The notes below the pieces were generated by a model, which saw only the letters and a program-made list of their open reading frames with translations, did no database searches and was not told the DNA's origin. Source: Epiperipatus broadwayi (Eukaryota > Onychophora > Udeonychophora > Euonychophora > Peripatidae). From it: a DNA stretch of 64,000 nucleotides. The stretch spans positions 5,127,128 through 5,191,127 of the forward strand of contig JAQFVV010006273.1 of the NCBI GenBank assembly GCA_028023455.1. The letters run 5' to 3'. How positions within the stretch are numbered: the stretch's first letter is position 1; the number at the start of each line of letters is the position of its first letter. Of the stretch, positions 25,646 through 39,400 are shown one piece after another. A program made the translations under genes and the position numbers.

Positions 25646-28002
25646 TATATATATATATCACAATGAGAGCAAAAATCATTGAAATCCAAGGTTATTTTTA
25701 TTTATAAAATCATCTTTACTCTTTTTAGTAAATTTTATTATAGAATCAAGTAACTCTAAGCCACTTTCTTTTCTTCAGTCTGACTGATATTTATATAAGA
25801 GAGTTTGTAAATAGAAAATTTTTAAAATAGATTTCAACTTTTAGAAGTGGATACTTTATTGTCTTGATTATTTACTTTATAATTTAATAAAATGTTCATT
25901 GTTATTACATTTTTGTCCAAACTTATGTATATAAGAATGGAAGTCTAATTTTTTTTTATAAAAATATTTCAGGTCAAGTGTCAAAATACATTTAATTAAT
26001 CATAAAAGGCAAGGAATGATATGAAGGGGGGGAGCAAAATGTCTGCTTACTAGAAGTCATTATATAAAACCTGATTTTTAAAATACCAATAAAAAACAAG
26101 TTAGTTATATAAAGATTTTCTAAAAAATCTTTATGTAACTAGACGTTTCTAACTTAAAAATCAAATTTTTTTTAAATATTAGATATGTATGATAGATATA
26201 ATTTTAACATATAACAATTAATATTTTGATATATATATATACGAACAGTGTTAAAAGAAAAATCAAACTTAAAAGTTCTATACAGCAAATAATATATATA
26301 TTATTTTAATTATTATAATAGTAATGTTTAAAGCAGTATTTAGCACAAAAGCTAAAAGTCGCAGCAAATCGATTGTCAACTGTCACTTTAATAGCTTCAA
26401 GTCACATGACCTCAAGCAATTAACCACTGAATACAGCTAATTACGATGTTAAATGTTAATATAATGCTTAAACTAAAAGCTATTGATATGTTTTACTAAA
26501 ATTTCTATTTAGGTTTAATTTTGTCTTGTTTTCTTATAAATTTTAGATCTGGATATTTTTTATGATAAGTTAACTTATGACAAGTCCTCAAATAATCATA
26601 TTAAAATAGATGTGATAATAGAAACTTAAGTATATTCTTACTGTAACTTACTGATTAAAATTTTACTTATAAATTTAAAAATCACTATTTATTTCATAAA
26701 GTTTCTAGATGTCATTTTAATTTTTTTTATATATTAATGGAAGGCAAATTGATACACCTTTTAACAAATTCTGGATTAAATCATATAAGGAATCAGAAGT
26801 CCTACAGTATTATTTCCCATAAAAATATTAAAAATGCAATAACTCTCATGGTCAGAGAGAAGTAGTTATAATCATCTTTATACAGATAGAATATACTGTA
26901 AACATATATAAACATACTACTGATAAAAGCTTTCAAGATGGTAGATAAAGTATAACCATTATAATATGAAGTTTTCTAAAAAAAGAAGTCATTTCTTTAT
27001 AAAATTTTTGTATGTAAAAATTGAAAATTAAATTAATAATTATTATAATTATGACTGTTCTATCATATAATAGAGATGTTGGACATATAGCAATATCTTC
27101 AGACTTGTGTTTCAAGATGTGATGGAATGGAAATGTTAAGTGTATTTAAAAAAATTATACATTGGAAAAGAGATAAAAAATTGAGTTATTTTATATGTTT
27201 AATTAAAAACAGATATATTAATTTGTAAGTGAAGTTTAAATTTAAGTCTGAGATAGGGATAATCTCTAGTTTAATAAATACTTGCTATCAACGTTGTGAG
27301 TATAGAGAATTTGATACTTGTAAATTAAAATGTAATATATATAATAAGTTTTTCATGTAAATGATAATATGTTTTACCAAGTGAGTATGTTTTTGGTTTT
27401 CCGTTCAGTTTTTTTATTGCATTTTCGGCATTAAACGGAAATAATAATAATTACGCACTTTCTAAAGCAAACCAACATATATACAAAATTTATTACTTAG
27501 AATTAATGAAGTTTAAAACAATGTTATACGTATATTTTTTTATTTTATCATATATATTTTAATTTCATGAAGAAAAACATCTGAAAAATATAATGACATC
27601 GAAGATGCATTTCAATTAGTTGGCTCATATAAACTCTCTTGTGTCATCATTAACCTGGCTCAAAATTTATGAATATCGAATTATATATTTTTTTAAAATA
27701 AAAAATAGTCATTGAATAGTTTCAACTAACAAAGATTTTATTTTTAAGTTTAAAAGTATTTCACTTCTATTTACAATAATTTTATAAGAGTTGTTTATAA
27801 GAAATATTTTTTTTTTTTTGCGTGCTATGTGGTAACACGTTTATTTTTATTCTTAGTATTAAATATTATATCATTATCAATAATATAACGTTATTATCAT
27901 CATCATATAAGATATCAAGTTAGAAAGAAATTGTTTCTTTCCATTTTACTATTTTTGTTTTTTTCATTATCCACATCAAGTATACTGAAAACAGAAAGAT
28001 TT

Positions 28003-28110
28003 GCGTTGTTAGCCGAGAGGTATCGCAGCTGCCATGCAAGCAAGTAGTTGGTTGCAAACGGGTGTGGGTTCGCGTCCCGGCAGATGCTATGACATATGAA
28101 AAAAAAAAAA
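28003..28110 (+). mobile_element. tRNA-derived SINE-like element with A-tail
   Basis: A box TAGCCGAGAGG at 28010-28020 and B box GGTTCGCGTCC at 28067-28077 form an internal RNA polymerase III promoter. The wide spacing recalls a class II (Leu/Ser-type) tRNA with a long variable arm. Five of seven acceptor-stem pairs between GCGTTGT (28003) and CAGATGC (ending 28087) can still form. An A run at 28099-28110 follows. The anticodon stem does not fold, so it is a retroposed tRNA-like sequence rather than a working tRNA. Confidence 0.6.
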
Positions 28111-29189
28111 TCTTGAGATATTTTTCTTTTTACATTTAAAGTTGCCAGCTATTTTTATGTCATTTTATATTCTATTTCATTTTTATTTTATAGTGAGATA
28201 TAGCTTGTGCTATGTGTGTTGACTTAGAATTTTATAAAGTTTAAAATAAGTAGGGAAAGTTTCATAAAGGAGTACTGATTTAAAAAAATATATATTTAAA
28301 TTGTAGATGATTCAATTTCTTATATACAAGATTATCTTTTAAAGCCATCACTATTTAGGGATCATTCTTCTGCTTCCATTTTATAATAAACCACTTTTTT
28401 CTATTACAAATTCATAATGCACTTTGCCTAGAGTGTATTTTATACTTTCAACTGTTGTTTTGTTTTGTTTTTTGCTATTCTGGGTCTTTTTTTAAAAATA
28501 CAAAGTAATATATTTTTTTACTTCTATCTGCCTTATAGAATTGTTGTTTTTTTTATTGTAAAATTATTTAACAAATGTGTGTAATTTGTGAGAATTGTTT
28601 GTGCAATGTGACTAGAATGGAATGGTAAGTTAAAGGGTATGTTACAACATGTATGTTTATATATTTTATTTAATAGTTAGCTCAATCATTAGGAATTTTT
28701 TTATAAGTCAAATGTAGCTTTCTATTATATAGTGATCCGATGATATTTTTTTTAAATATGTTTTTTTTTAATCTGTTCATACAATTTGCTGTTGTTGTTG
28801 TTGTTTTTATAGACTTTACATTACATTTAAAATTTGATCTATATAGTGATTATTTCATTTTTTATTAAAGAAAAGCTTTTTTCTCCTTTCTATCTATAAA
28901 TTATTGAAATTTCTTCTTTATTATATATATTAGCTTACTCTATGCAGTGCAGAACTTCTCACTATTTTCAATATCTGATCACTTGAAAAGTGGCATATAA
29001 GAATAACATTTTGCTATTTCAGTATTGTATAAGAAAAAATACCAAAAAAAGTATATCATCTAGATTTTGTTTAGAATGAAGTGGTTTTTTGCGCAGATAA
29101 TGTGCCAAAGATTTGAGAAATATTGCAAGAATTATGAAATGATGGGATAATTAAAAAAGCAACCACTAATATTTAATGGATTTTTTCAG

Positions 29190-29790
29190 AAGAAAAAAAT
29201 AAGGATTGTTAATCATGAATTTAAAAAAGGTTAACAATGTATCAACAGACTATTAATGCAGATCAAAGCATAAAGAATGAACTAAATTATATAATTAAAC
29301 TTGGATGGAGTATTTTATTAGAAATAATTTAATATTAAAAGAAAATATGCCCATGTATTTGAAAAAGGTATATATATATATGGATTTGAAACATAAAAAC
29401 TTAAAAGAAAAATAATACAGAGATATCATACCATTCAGTAAAATATAGATAGATGTTTTTTGAGAGTAAGAAGAAGAAATTGAATGGGAAATAAATGGAT
29501 TAAAAAACAAAGAGGTAATATTATGACATCATTAAAAGAAATTAGAGATTTAAATGAAGCCTGGCTTAGTATGTTGCTATAAGAGAAGATAATAGATTGA
29601 CAGTTAAAATATTAACTGGATTTCAAGAGATTGTAAATAATGTAGAAGAATATATGTGAGATGGATGGATGAATAAAATAAGGCAATTAGTTGGTGAATG
29701 TGAAGAAACAAGACTATGGAATTGAGAAAGTGGAGTAAACTTATCCTTCAATTGACAGTGGAATGATAGTGGCTGGAAATAATGTTGTTA
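29190..29790 (+). mobile_element. Decayed RTE-type LINE 3' fragment
   Basis: Fragments in several frames match the thumb and C-terminal parts of the LINE at 10200-11330. Near 29275-29320 NYIIKLGWSI parallels its INHRIKLGWSA, and ICPCI-K parallels MPMCLKK. Further on come REDNRLTVKILTGFQEI and WMNKIRQLVG, the usual R-D-R-x(n)-I-R...W-x-W-x-G region. It carries many stops and is heavily decayed. Confidence 0.5.
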
Positions 29791-31325
29791 TTAATATACT
29801 TTAAATCAATGCAAAAATGACTGACATTCAATAGAATATTATATAAAGTAAAATATTTGCTAGTATAAATCTATTTTAGTATAATGTCATAATAAATTTA
29901 TGCAGCTATAGTCAGGAATGATTTGATCTTTATAAAAAGCAAAAGCAATTAGCCATTTTTAACAAAAATATCTTTTGTTTTCACTTAAACATAAACACTA
30001 TTCACAAGACAATGGTAAAATATGTGATTGTGCTCACATTTTTTCTTGAATTTATTTTATGTTGCAAAACTTGGTTATTTTTAATAGTTGTATTATACAA
30101 GTTTTATTAAATCTTTTTTTTCATTGACAGAAATTTATTAGTCCTTATTTATATTTTATTATTTGCCTTTAAATATTTTGATATAAATCTTTCATCTCCC
30201 TTTTCTTTTTAATCATAACTTCAGATTTCTGAATATGTATTTTTTTTTAAGAATTTAGTGAGTGTGTTAATTTCTTCTAATTAAATTTCTATTTCTTAAT
30301 TCTTTATTGTTTGTGCTCAATATTGCCTGTTGTAAATTAATAATTGCATTTGAAGTTGAGTATTTCTTGTTTAATGTTATTTTTAATTACTTCTCCCATT
30401 TAATATTTTACATTTTAATTTTATATGTCAAGCTTTTTGATATAGATATTATTTAAGCATTCAACAGTCATTATTATTATCAATTTCAAAACTTGATTGT
30501 ATTTAAATCATCTTGGATGAAGATGGTTGTTACTTTTTTTAATATGCTTTAATGTTTTCCAAGTATTAGATAATCTACATTATAATATTATTTTAGCCTA
30601 TTAAGCAAATTGTTTTTAAAATATTTTTATCAATTGACCATGATATGTTTTTCTATAGTTCTTCAGTTCTTCATTTCAAAGTATATCTTTGTCCAAATGT
30701 ACTATAATTTCACTTTGAGAATTTATTTGGAGATATAAATATATATGCTAAGAAAGATTTCATGAATTTTACCTTATCTAATAGGTATAGTGATTCTAGT
30801 GTTCTAGATGTGAGTTATCATTAAATCTTGATAGAGGTTATTTTTTCCTCTTCTAACTTCTCTATGTGATGAAGACACTTTTGATATATTTGGAAACTTT
30901 TCTCTAGAATCTATTTAATTTAATAATGCTTTTGAATAAAATATCTTTGGTGTTATCTGTTAGTCTGATTCACTTCATTCTATAATATTGTTGGTATTAC
31001 TGGCTAGTTAATATATTATTAAGAAATATAATAACCTATTTTTATAATAATAATTTAATAATATTTCTGTTAGATATTATTAATAATTTAGAGTTAATAA
31101 AAATTAATTTAAACTTATAGATAAAAAAAGAAACATAAAAGTAAATGCCATCAAATTACTTACAATAATATTGATGACTAATAAATATGCTGATTAATTA
31201 ATTATATTGTCACAATCACATAAAATATACTTATGACAAAGAATTATTAATTAAAGGCATGAATTAAAACAATAAGTTGTTGACAATTAAAAAAAGAAAA
31301 CTACTATTTATAAATTTTTTTTTTT

Positions 31326-31401
31326 TCCTATGTCAAATGCATTGACTGGGAAGTGAACCCAACTTGGAAGGCAGCTATGCTAACCACTAGGCCACCAAAG
31401 C
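31326..31401 (-). mobile_element. tRNA-Gly(UCC)-derived retropseudogene or SINE head
   Basis: On the minus strand the sequence from 31401 reads GCTTTGGTGGCCTAGTGGTT and continues through AGCATAGCTGCCTTCCAAG, close to the 5' two-thirds of animal tRNA-Gly with anticodon UCC. About 8 nt of the variable/T-arm region are then missing; TTCACTTCCCAGTCAATGCA ends the tRNA part at 31338. An A run follows after TTTGACATAGG. The acceptor stem is damaged, so it is not a functional tRNA. The A-tail indicates retroposition. Confidence 0.75.
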
Positions 31402-31415
31402 TCTTTAATACTAAA

Positions 31416-31463
31416 TACTATCATTCAATTTTAATTTTTTTTTTTTAATAAATACTATCATTA
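31416..31463. repeat. T-rich insert between short direct repeats
   Basis: AAATACTATCATT occurs twice, bracketing a CAATTTTAA-T(n) stretch. It could be the target duplication of a tiny retroposed tail or a replication slip. It lies immediately next to the tRNA-Gly-derived copy. Confidence 0.5.
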
Positions 31464-32135
31464 TAGCAATTATTTCCATGTTTTAAGACTATAAATAATA
31501 AAAACAAAAGGTTTACAACTAGAAGAATATATTTTTATGCAAAATTATATACATATCAAACATTGATTTATAAATGTATATACAAATCTTATGATATATC
31601 GGAGCAGCATATCAGCTCATCATGCTGATAACTTGAACTAGGAATCTAAATAAACTTACCTTCTTTCAAATCACTAAGGATCTCTAACTAAGCTTAGAAT
31701 TATTTCTCAGATAGTTATTGTGACCTTATTAATATCCAATTACTAAGTCATTAATTAGTGCGAGCTAATTTTATCTTAAGAGAACAAATATGAATCAAAA
31801 GTATAAATATTCTTATGAACTGGCTGGCCAACTAGCTGTTAATAAATCAGATGAGCAACTTTTCTTTATAAAAAATTGCAGAATATTTGGCCTTGCTATG
31901 GAATACTTAAAACTATTTTACACATAAGTGTGTGTATACACCAATATAAATGCATCTATAAAATCTCTCTTCCACAGAGGAGACTGCATTACAATGTAAC
32001 TTCTTTTTTATTTGATAGGCACCACACCTATATCCATTTGATCTCCTTATACTAACTTGACATTTTTATAGTATTGCAAATATTTTGCTAAATACCCATT
32101 AATTGGTTACTCTTTCTTGATATATGAAAAGGTAG

Positions 32136-32312
32136 ATAGATGTATAAGTATAGGAGATTTGAACTCAGATTATCAAGTACCCTTCAACCATCCATACTAT
32201 CTCATACAACTAATACACATGACCACACACATGTAGAAAAAATAAATAATCACCAATATACATATTACATGTTAAACCAGCACTCATCAGTTAGTCCAGA
32301 TTATCATCTCCC

Positions 32313-32355
<43 letters not shown>

Positions 32356-32580
32356 GGAGATGATAATCTGGACCATCTGATGAGTGCTGGTTTAGCACGA
32401 AATATGTATATTTGGTGATTAGTTATCTTTTTTACATGTGGGTGGTCATGTGTATCAGTTGTATGAGATAGTGTGGATGGTTGAAGGGTGTAATCTGAGT
32501 TCAAATCCCCTATACTTACAATTAAGCTCCCAGGTTTGTGAAGAGAGCCTGGTTTCCAAATGTTTATAGATGTATAAGTA
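32136..32580. mobile_element. Hairpin (foldback) element 2 with 15-bp flanking direct repeat
   Basis: Arms of roughly 165-175 bp at 32143-32314 and 32354-32519 are inverted with some divergence. The loop is an (AT)n(GT)n microsatellite. The right arm ends with a pol III B-box-like GAGTTCAAATCCCC and is followed by a unique tail, about 32520-32565. The direct repeat ATAGATGTATAAGTA flanks the unit at 32136-32150 and 32566-32580, overlapping the start of the left arm by several bases. Open frames across it are by-products of the structure. Confidence 0.7.
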
Positions 32581-34149
32581 ATATAAAAATTACACCTATT
32601 CGAAATTAGAAATAATGGCCGAAATAAATCAAAATTTTTAATAAATGTTTTCATTATCATTTTTGATAAAATTTGATTTCTTTTTGATAATATAGTTGTG
32701 TTGAATAGGTGTTATGTGTTTGTTAATAGTGAATAGTCTAGCTTTTAACATTTTGATGTATATATATCTTATAGTATGAAATTATTAAAATTAGAGAGTT
32801 AGTTTTAATTTTGTCATTAAATATTGATTTAGAGTAACGTAGACAATAAGCATATATATATATGTTGATTTTCCAGAAAATCTCGGAATTATTAAGCAGA
32901 AATTGTTCCTATTTTTTTTGTAATGAAAAATATATAAAGGCTAAATAATATTATTTATGGTCTAATCATAGACGTTTTTTTTAAAAAAAATATTATGTAG
33001 ATCAAGTAATAAAATATTTAGTGATAAGTAAAAAAAGGTGATTTTTTTATTGAAAGTCGTGTTATAAGTCTTGATTATAAAAATACCAAACAACTTTGTT
33101 ATATAAAAGAATTTTTAAAAAAGTTTATATAACGGTGTTATTATATTTTAAAAACTAAACTTGTTTTTTTACTGCTGAGGGTATATAATAATTAATATTT
33201 CCTGCATGACAATTAACATTTTAATATGGATGTAAAGTATAAGATTTAAAAAAGAACCCACATCCTGAAGTTTAAATTTAAGTTAGATGAAACTTGATAT
33301 ATTTTCGTACCACAAAAGTATTTTTTAGGACATTTTGCTTAGGTAGTTCTACCTGTATCCAAGTTAATTAGGCATTCAGTGATTTGTATATGTAATGATA
33401 ATTCAGGTTTCAACAAGATGATAAAATTCCAGTCTATCTTCTGAAAGAATGATATAATGATTTGAATTGACAACATACGCATTGAGATACAAACGTTTGA
33501 TATGTTTAATACACTTTATGAGCAATGATTGATCATAAAATACTTCTATTGTAAGAGAGAGTAGTAGGACCTTCTGATTTAGTGGATAGTTGTGATATGG
33601 TGGTGATAATTATGATTAATGATAATAAAGTCAATATTCAAACTATTCAAACTTTTATTAGTTTTATAAATATTTTATTCTATATTATTTCTACAACATT
33701 TTCTTTTTAAATTGTTTTTTTCCTATTAAACTGTATATTTTGTAAAATCCAAAATGGAAGATACAACCATTAATTGCCCAAAAATAATTAAAGGGTTGGA
33801 AACAATATTGTTTTAATCTTGGGAAGAAATTTTTAATTAAAGTTTTACTGAAAATAAAATGGGGAATAAGATTAACACATTTTACTTTTATTATAAACAT
33901 TTTGTCAAATCTATTTCCAATATGGAAATAGATTTGAATATATTTTTGGAACATTATATCATGACTGCATTTTCCAGAACAATAGACAAAGAAATGTAAG
34001 ATTTTGTTAGATCAGAGATTAGATTTTGGGCTAGAAATAAGTAATTAAAAGCATTCCACAAATGGACTGATTTTAGAACACCAAATATTAGCTACTATTG
34101 AGAGAACTCTATTGTTAACATAACTAATGCTTGTTTGAAATCTAAAAAT

Positions 34150-34330
34150 GATGTTTGAGTAGAAATCCCATCACCTTATGAACCCATGGGGATCATCCTT
34201 CACTGCCATACCATCCTGCTGCCTAAAACTGAAGTAAAAGCCCAACTGGAGAATTATGGAATGCTGATCAGAAGCTTACTGCCATCTAAAAATCACATGA
34301 ATCATTAGCTTCTGTGCATGAGCTGACTTT
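34150..34330 (+). pseudogene. Possible Ty3/gypsy pol fragment
   Basis: A short, GC-richer frame reads HCHTILLPKTEVKAQLENYG, then MLIRSLLPSKNHM. The order H-x-I-x-T...L-x-P-x-x-x-x-x-A-x-x-E-x-x-x-ML-x-x-x-x-x-x-PS-x-S resembles the start of Ty3/gypsy reverse transcriptase. It is too short and broken to be sure. Confidence 0.3.
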
Positions 34331-36339
34331 TTAAAATGGACTCTTAAAAAATTATGCAAGGTAATTATCGTCATGCTGCCTGAAAGTAAATCTAGCCTAA
34401 CTAATCTCATCAAAATTTATTTCATGACTGATTTAAATTTGTATCTTTCTAATATGTAAATTGCTCTCAAATAATGTTGATAAATCTAATTCTCTCTCAT
34501 ATGCTCTAACTTTCTTTAACTTTGATGTGGTCATTTTTATATGTATTTAATACTTGATTTTATATGTCTATTTTAGTTATTATTAATATGCCAATCTCAA
34601 GCAGTCTGATGAATTGAATTTTTTAAATCTTTTTTTCTTCTTTTTAAGTAAACCTCCGTGAATTAAGATTATTAACATCCCCTTAAAACATAATGCAGCT
34701 GTGTACTTTAATAAAAAAGAATTAATAATAATTAAAAATGTTATTAAAAAGTTAAAATTTTATAACTTTTAGGCGCTCATCTCAAATATATACATAAAAT
34801 ATATATACATGACTAAAGGAGTGGGATGGGATATAAGGTTTAAACACAAGTTAGTACTTTGTAAGTGGATAGAACCATGAACCTCAATCTTAAGCTAAGA
34901 TTGCCTGCTTCAATATTATTTTGTTAGAGGCATAATAAGCAGATAAAAATATGTATATAAAAGGATGAAGCCTGAATTTCATTTTGAATAATATTGTTTT
35001 AATAGTTAAACAAAAGTCAAACATTTCTCAATATATTTGTGATTAATAAAGAAATGCACTCTTCTTTCAGGCACTGATAAAATATTAAAAACAGAATGGA
35101 TAGCTATTCTTTAAGATTTTCATATTTATAAGTTTATTCTTGTGGAAATTGATAAAAAGTCATGGTAAATTCAGAAAACAGCCAGATAAAAACATAACAT
35201 TAATGATTATTAAACTGAGAATCATACAAGGATATAGTATGAAGGATCATTATTACTCCATAAATTTCATATACAAAGAGCTATGCTAATTTAATGCATA
35301 TAAGTATTAAATTCTGGTTGACTATTAAAAAAGTGAGATTCATTTGTCAAGAGATTGTTATTTATTTATAGTTAAAAGAAAAGTATAATACTTTATTAAT
35401 TGCACATGCATTATGCTATGGTAATTTAATGATTATATTTATTAGTTTATGTTTGATTATTAAAACAAGGTCATTAAAAGTGAGATTTAATCTCCATTCT
35501 TATATAATTGACTATTAATATAATAATTATTAATGTCATGTTTTCAATTGGCTCAAATGCCTTCAATGCTACAAGGATAAGCTTATAAATATCAAAAGCT
35601 TAAAGAATAGATGGATTCATATTATTCTTGATCCTTTGTTAATATAGTGTTATTTATTCAAAGTTTGAAAAAGAACTAGTTTATTAATTACATATATTCT
35701 GAACTAAGATTATATATATATGAAAATTTTCATGTTAACTAATATAAATAATATATTATCTGAAATTAATTAAATATAATATACAGTTCTACTTAATCAA
35801 TAATTCAAATGCATTACACTGGCCATCAACTGAATAATGGATGTTATTAAAAATATTGTAGAGATATTGCAAGAAACTATATGTATAATATATTTTAAAA
35901 TAGAACCAATAAAAACCTATAAATATAAATTTTTCTTTACTATCTTTCTTCATTTTTATATTTTAAAAATTTCTCTTTTTATATTTATTAGTTGAATATT
36001 TAATTTTCTCATACATTTGTTATTTGTAGCATTTCTATAATGTTTTTTTTATTTCTTGTAAAAAAAAACATTTATTACCCAATTGATGGTTTGTGCAATC
36101 CAATCCAGCAAAAACATCTGTACAATAATACTGTTAAATATACATGAAAACATTGGCAATATATAAACTTTATTGTAAAGAATTTTGTAAAACAAATGGC
36201 CACAAATGAAATTACACTGCAATCAAATTATTGGTAATGTTTTTTTTTAAATAATAAAACATAAACACTTTAATACATTTTTCTAATTCTATATGAAAGC
36301 TGTGTTGTATTTTTAAATAAAATTGTATTTTTTATATAG

Positions 36340-36453
36340 ACTATTAAAATTTCTAATGATGAAAATGAAGACTACATCTGTGTGTGTGTTGTAATCAATG
36401 ACAAAATTTCAGTAAATGAAGAAGATTTAAAAGAATTATGTCATGCAAATGAT
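36340..36453 (+). CDS. ACSF2-like acyl-CoA synthetase, exon d
   Basis: Acceptor TTTTTTATATAG, 38 codons in phase 0, donor GAT|GTAAGT. The peptide TIKISNDENEDYICVCVVIN, then SVNEEDLKELCHAND, aligns with the V-G-V-x-D-x-x-x-G-E-x-x-C-A-C-V-x-L...T-x-E-E-L-x-x-F-C segment of ACSF2 proteins, directly after exon c. The next conserved part, the lysine-bearing K-x-P-x-x-x-x-F and G-K-I-x-K tail, is not encoded nearby. Splice signals and frame are intact despite the decayed surroundings, suggesting the gene is, or was until recently, under selection. Confidence 0.8.
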
Positions 36454-39400
36454 GTAAGTATTATGTCAAATGATATACCTATATATGTTGTGTCACAAGA
36501 TTGCACAGTTTATACTATAAAATAAAAGCAAAACAGTAGAATAATATTTTGTAACATAATATAATTAAGAGAAATTATAAATAATTCTTAATGCATTTAT
36601 TGATATACTCCCGCCCATCTTTCGTGATTAAAGATTATTAAATAAAAATCTTACAAATATATTTTTATAAGAATATGTCTTAAATGAGTAAAAAGAGAAG
36701 ATATGTTTTGTTGGGGATGTTTTTTTTTTAAATAATTGTTTTAAATGTTTTTATTAGAGTGGGAAAATCAGTTTGTTTGTTTGTTAACTTTTGAACTTTT
36801 TCAAGTTAGAATGAAATTTTAAAATTGAGATTTAGTAGATTGAAATTCAATAGAATTGCTTGAAAATTGGTATATAACTAATGTATATGAGTCTAATTTA
36901 TTTTAACCACTTATCTTTTCAGTATGTCAACCAGTTTGAGAAATATAAAATAGACAGTTGGAAAATATGAAAAATATTACATAACATTATGTAGTGCAGT
37001 TAACAATTCTTAAAACTTTTACTTGTTTTAAATAGAGGTCACAAGAGGGCAATATTTTTTTTCTTTCAGATTTAATCATCTTTTTTAAACATTTTAAACT
37101 CTTAATGTATATATCATATTTATAATATGTACATAATTATATGTATATAATAAATCAATAACTAAGTTTTTTATTTAAAATTGTTTGAAAGTTTTTTTTT
37201 ATTTTAAAACAATTGTTTTTTTTAAAAAAGCTAAACTAATGATCTGGAAAGTTAACAAAGGAAACACATGATAATTTTTTTAAACAGTGGTCAATGAATT
37301 TTTTTTAGTATTTTTTTAAAACAATTGCTTTAAAATAAAAATAACACTATTAAATAATTTTAAATAGAAAAATTACTTAATGCAGAAATATGTATTGATA
37401 TTGATCTAAAGTAAAGTGAAGTTTATTTACAATATATATGCATGTATTATTATGTATATATATTAAATATGATATATACATATGAACTATACATTTTAAC
37501 TTATAGCAGAAATATCTAATAATATATACATATTGTAGGAGTATATATATACTCACACATACATATAATCAATATGTATACATTATATTTTTATTCCTAT
37601 TATATTTATAAAAATAAATATGTAAGTTAGTAAATTAGTATTTTTCATTCTTTAAAATAAAAAACCATTGTTAAGAAAAGACAATTGACCTGGTGATGAC
37701 CTCTAAGTTCACATGCAGTTTATCAAATTAAAGGGAATGAAATTAACTTAATGATTTAATAAAGAATTGTAGTGTAACAATATATATGATATGCTTCAGC
37801 AAACTCATGCAACTATATAAAAAAAATTGTTTTTGAAAAGATTCTATTTTTTCAGCTATATCCTCACAAAGACATACTGTTTTTGATTTAAAACAACAGT
37901 GTGTGGAATAAAATCTATATTTTGAATGATTTAGTACTTATTAGAAGAAATTTCTAATATTTCTTAAAAAAAGTAATTTCTAAATTACTTAATTTGAATA
38001 TATTTTCATACTGTATAAAAATCATTCTAATTGGAGGTCTAAATGTAAAGATTGTTTTAAATAGAACATTTTTATAAAAACTTCAAGTAAATTAAAATGA
38101 ACTTTACATTATAAGAATAATGCAAAGTGAGTAGAACTCTGATTTTAGTGTAGGATATATAAAATGTGCTTGTTTAGTCAAATATATATATATATATATA
38201 TGAATAATAACTTTTGTCAAATGCCTTTAAAATTATATATAAACTATATCTTCCAAATAGAATTATAATTGTTAATAAAAGGACTGTGTGTGAATGAAGA
38301 TGATATCTATATGCAAGAAGGAAACTAAACATCGACTTGAGATCTCATATTATCTTCTTCAATGTATAACAACTAAGGAATTAATAATTGTATCTTTGAG
38401 GGATTTTTATTTGCAAATTCCAGGAACATCTAGGACTATTGCATTAACTTTTATAAAAACCATTTAATTTTTAAAAATTATAATTGGGAAACATTAATTT
38501 CATTTCCTTTATTATTGAATTCATTTCATTAAAGAAATGAATAAGAATAGAAGATTAAAATATTTTAAATTATTATTTGTATTTAATAAAAATTTAGATA
38601 TAGGTTGAGAAACATTAACATGGAAAAAGCATATAAAATTATAAAGGAATAGAGTGAACTTAGAGGTAAGAAATTAAATTATTTTTCAATTCACATACTA
38701 TTATTTTACTATTCCAAATAATATATATATATATACATAAATTACGTATCATCATTTTAATGAATGAAAACATTATATACAAATAATTAGATTATTATTA
38801 GTATAATCTAATTATTATATAATAGTTTTAATATAGTAGCCTTAATATTTAGATACTTATATTTTATATAAGTTATAAAATCATGTTGTGTTATAAGTTA
38901 AAAAATATATCTACCATGGGTAAGTAGAATATATTTATATTTTTAATGTAAGGTCATAGATATATAAATAATTTTTATATATTATAAAGTTTAAAGTATT
39001 TATTTCTTAAATAAAGAATTATTATCATTTATATTAAACTAGATGAAGTCTTTAATTTATTTGATTTTATAAGATAAGAACAAACATTTAATATAATAAT
39101 CTTTATTGATTATTATTTTAACTTCATAAAACCCATTTTAAAGAGTTAGTGAAATTTATTGTTATTATTATTATTACTCTAGTATATTGATAGGAACCCC
39201 TGAGGAGTGTCAATTGTTAAACTTCCCTGAGTTTGAAATCTGAGCATAACGGTTAAATTAATTAAAGTGAAAATTGATTTGATATGATTTATATATAATA
39301 ATTTTTTAATAATAAATTATTTATTTAGAACAGATATAGTTTTATATCAAAATTAAATTACATCATTCATGGTATAGTATATGAAGAATTTAAATCTGTC

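Larger units (their letters stand above)
20745..36339 (+). other. 15.6-kb intron of the ACSF2-like gene
   Basis: The donor at 20745 (GTAATT) and acceptor at 36338-36339 (TATATAG) join phase-0 exons whose peptides are contiguous in ACSF2 alignments, so no exon need be missing. The intron is full of repeats and hairpins listed separately. The remaining AT-rich stretches (about 22990-24160, 25650-28000, 30000-31300, 34400-36300) show no gene I recognise. Small hairpins with ATATAAAG-type stems occur near 26100-26145 and 33090-33135, and a perfect 15-bp stem with a 3-nt loop at 33905-33937. Confidence 0.7.

Noticed and set aside
28003-28087. Functional tRNA gene
   Set aside because: A and B boxes are good, but two acceptor pairs fail, the anticodon stem does not fold and an A-tail follows. 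A retroposed copy fits better.
32140-32660. Open frames on both strands at 32140-32418 and 32304-32660
   Set aside because: They mirror each other because of the hairpin arms and run through the AT/GT microsatellite. No domain is recognisable.
33691-33954. 87-codon aromatic-rich minus frame
   Set aside because: Composition follows the AT-rich background and it overlaps a perfect small hairpin at 33905-33937. No domain seen.
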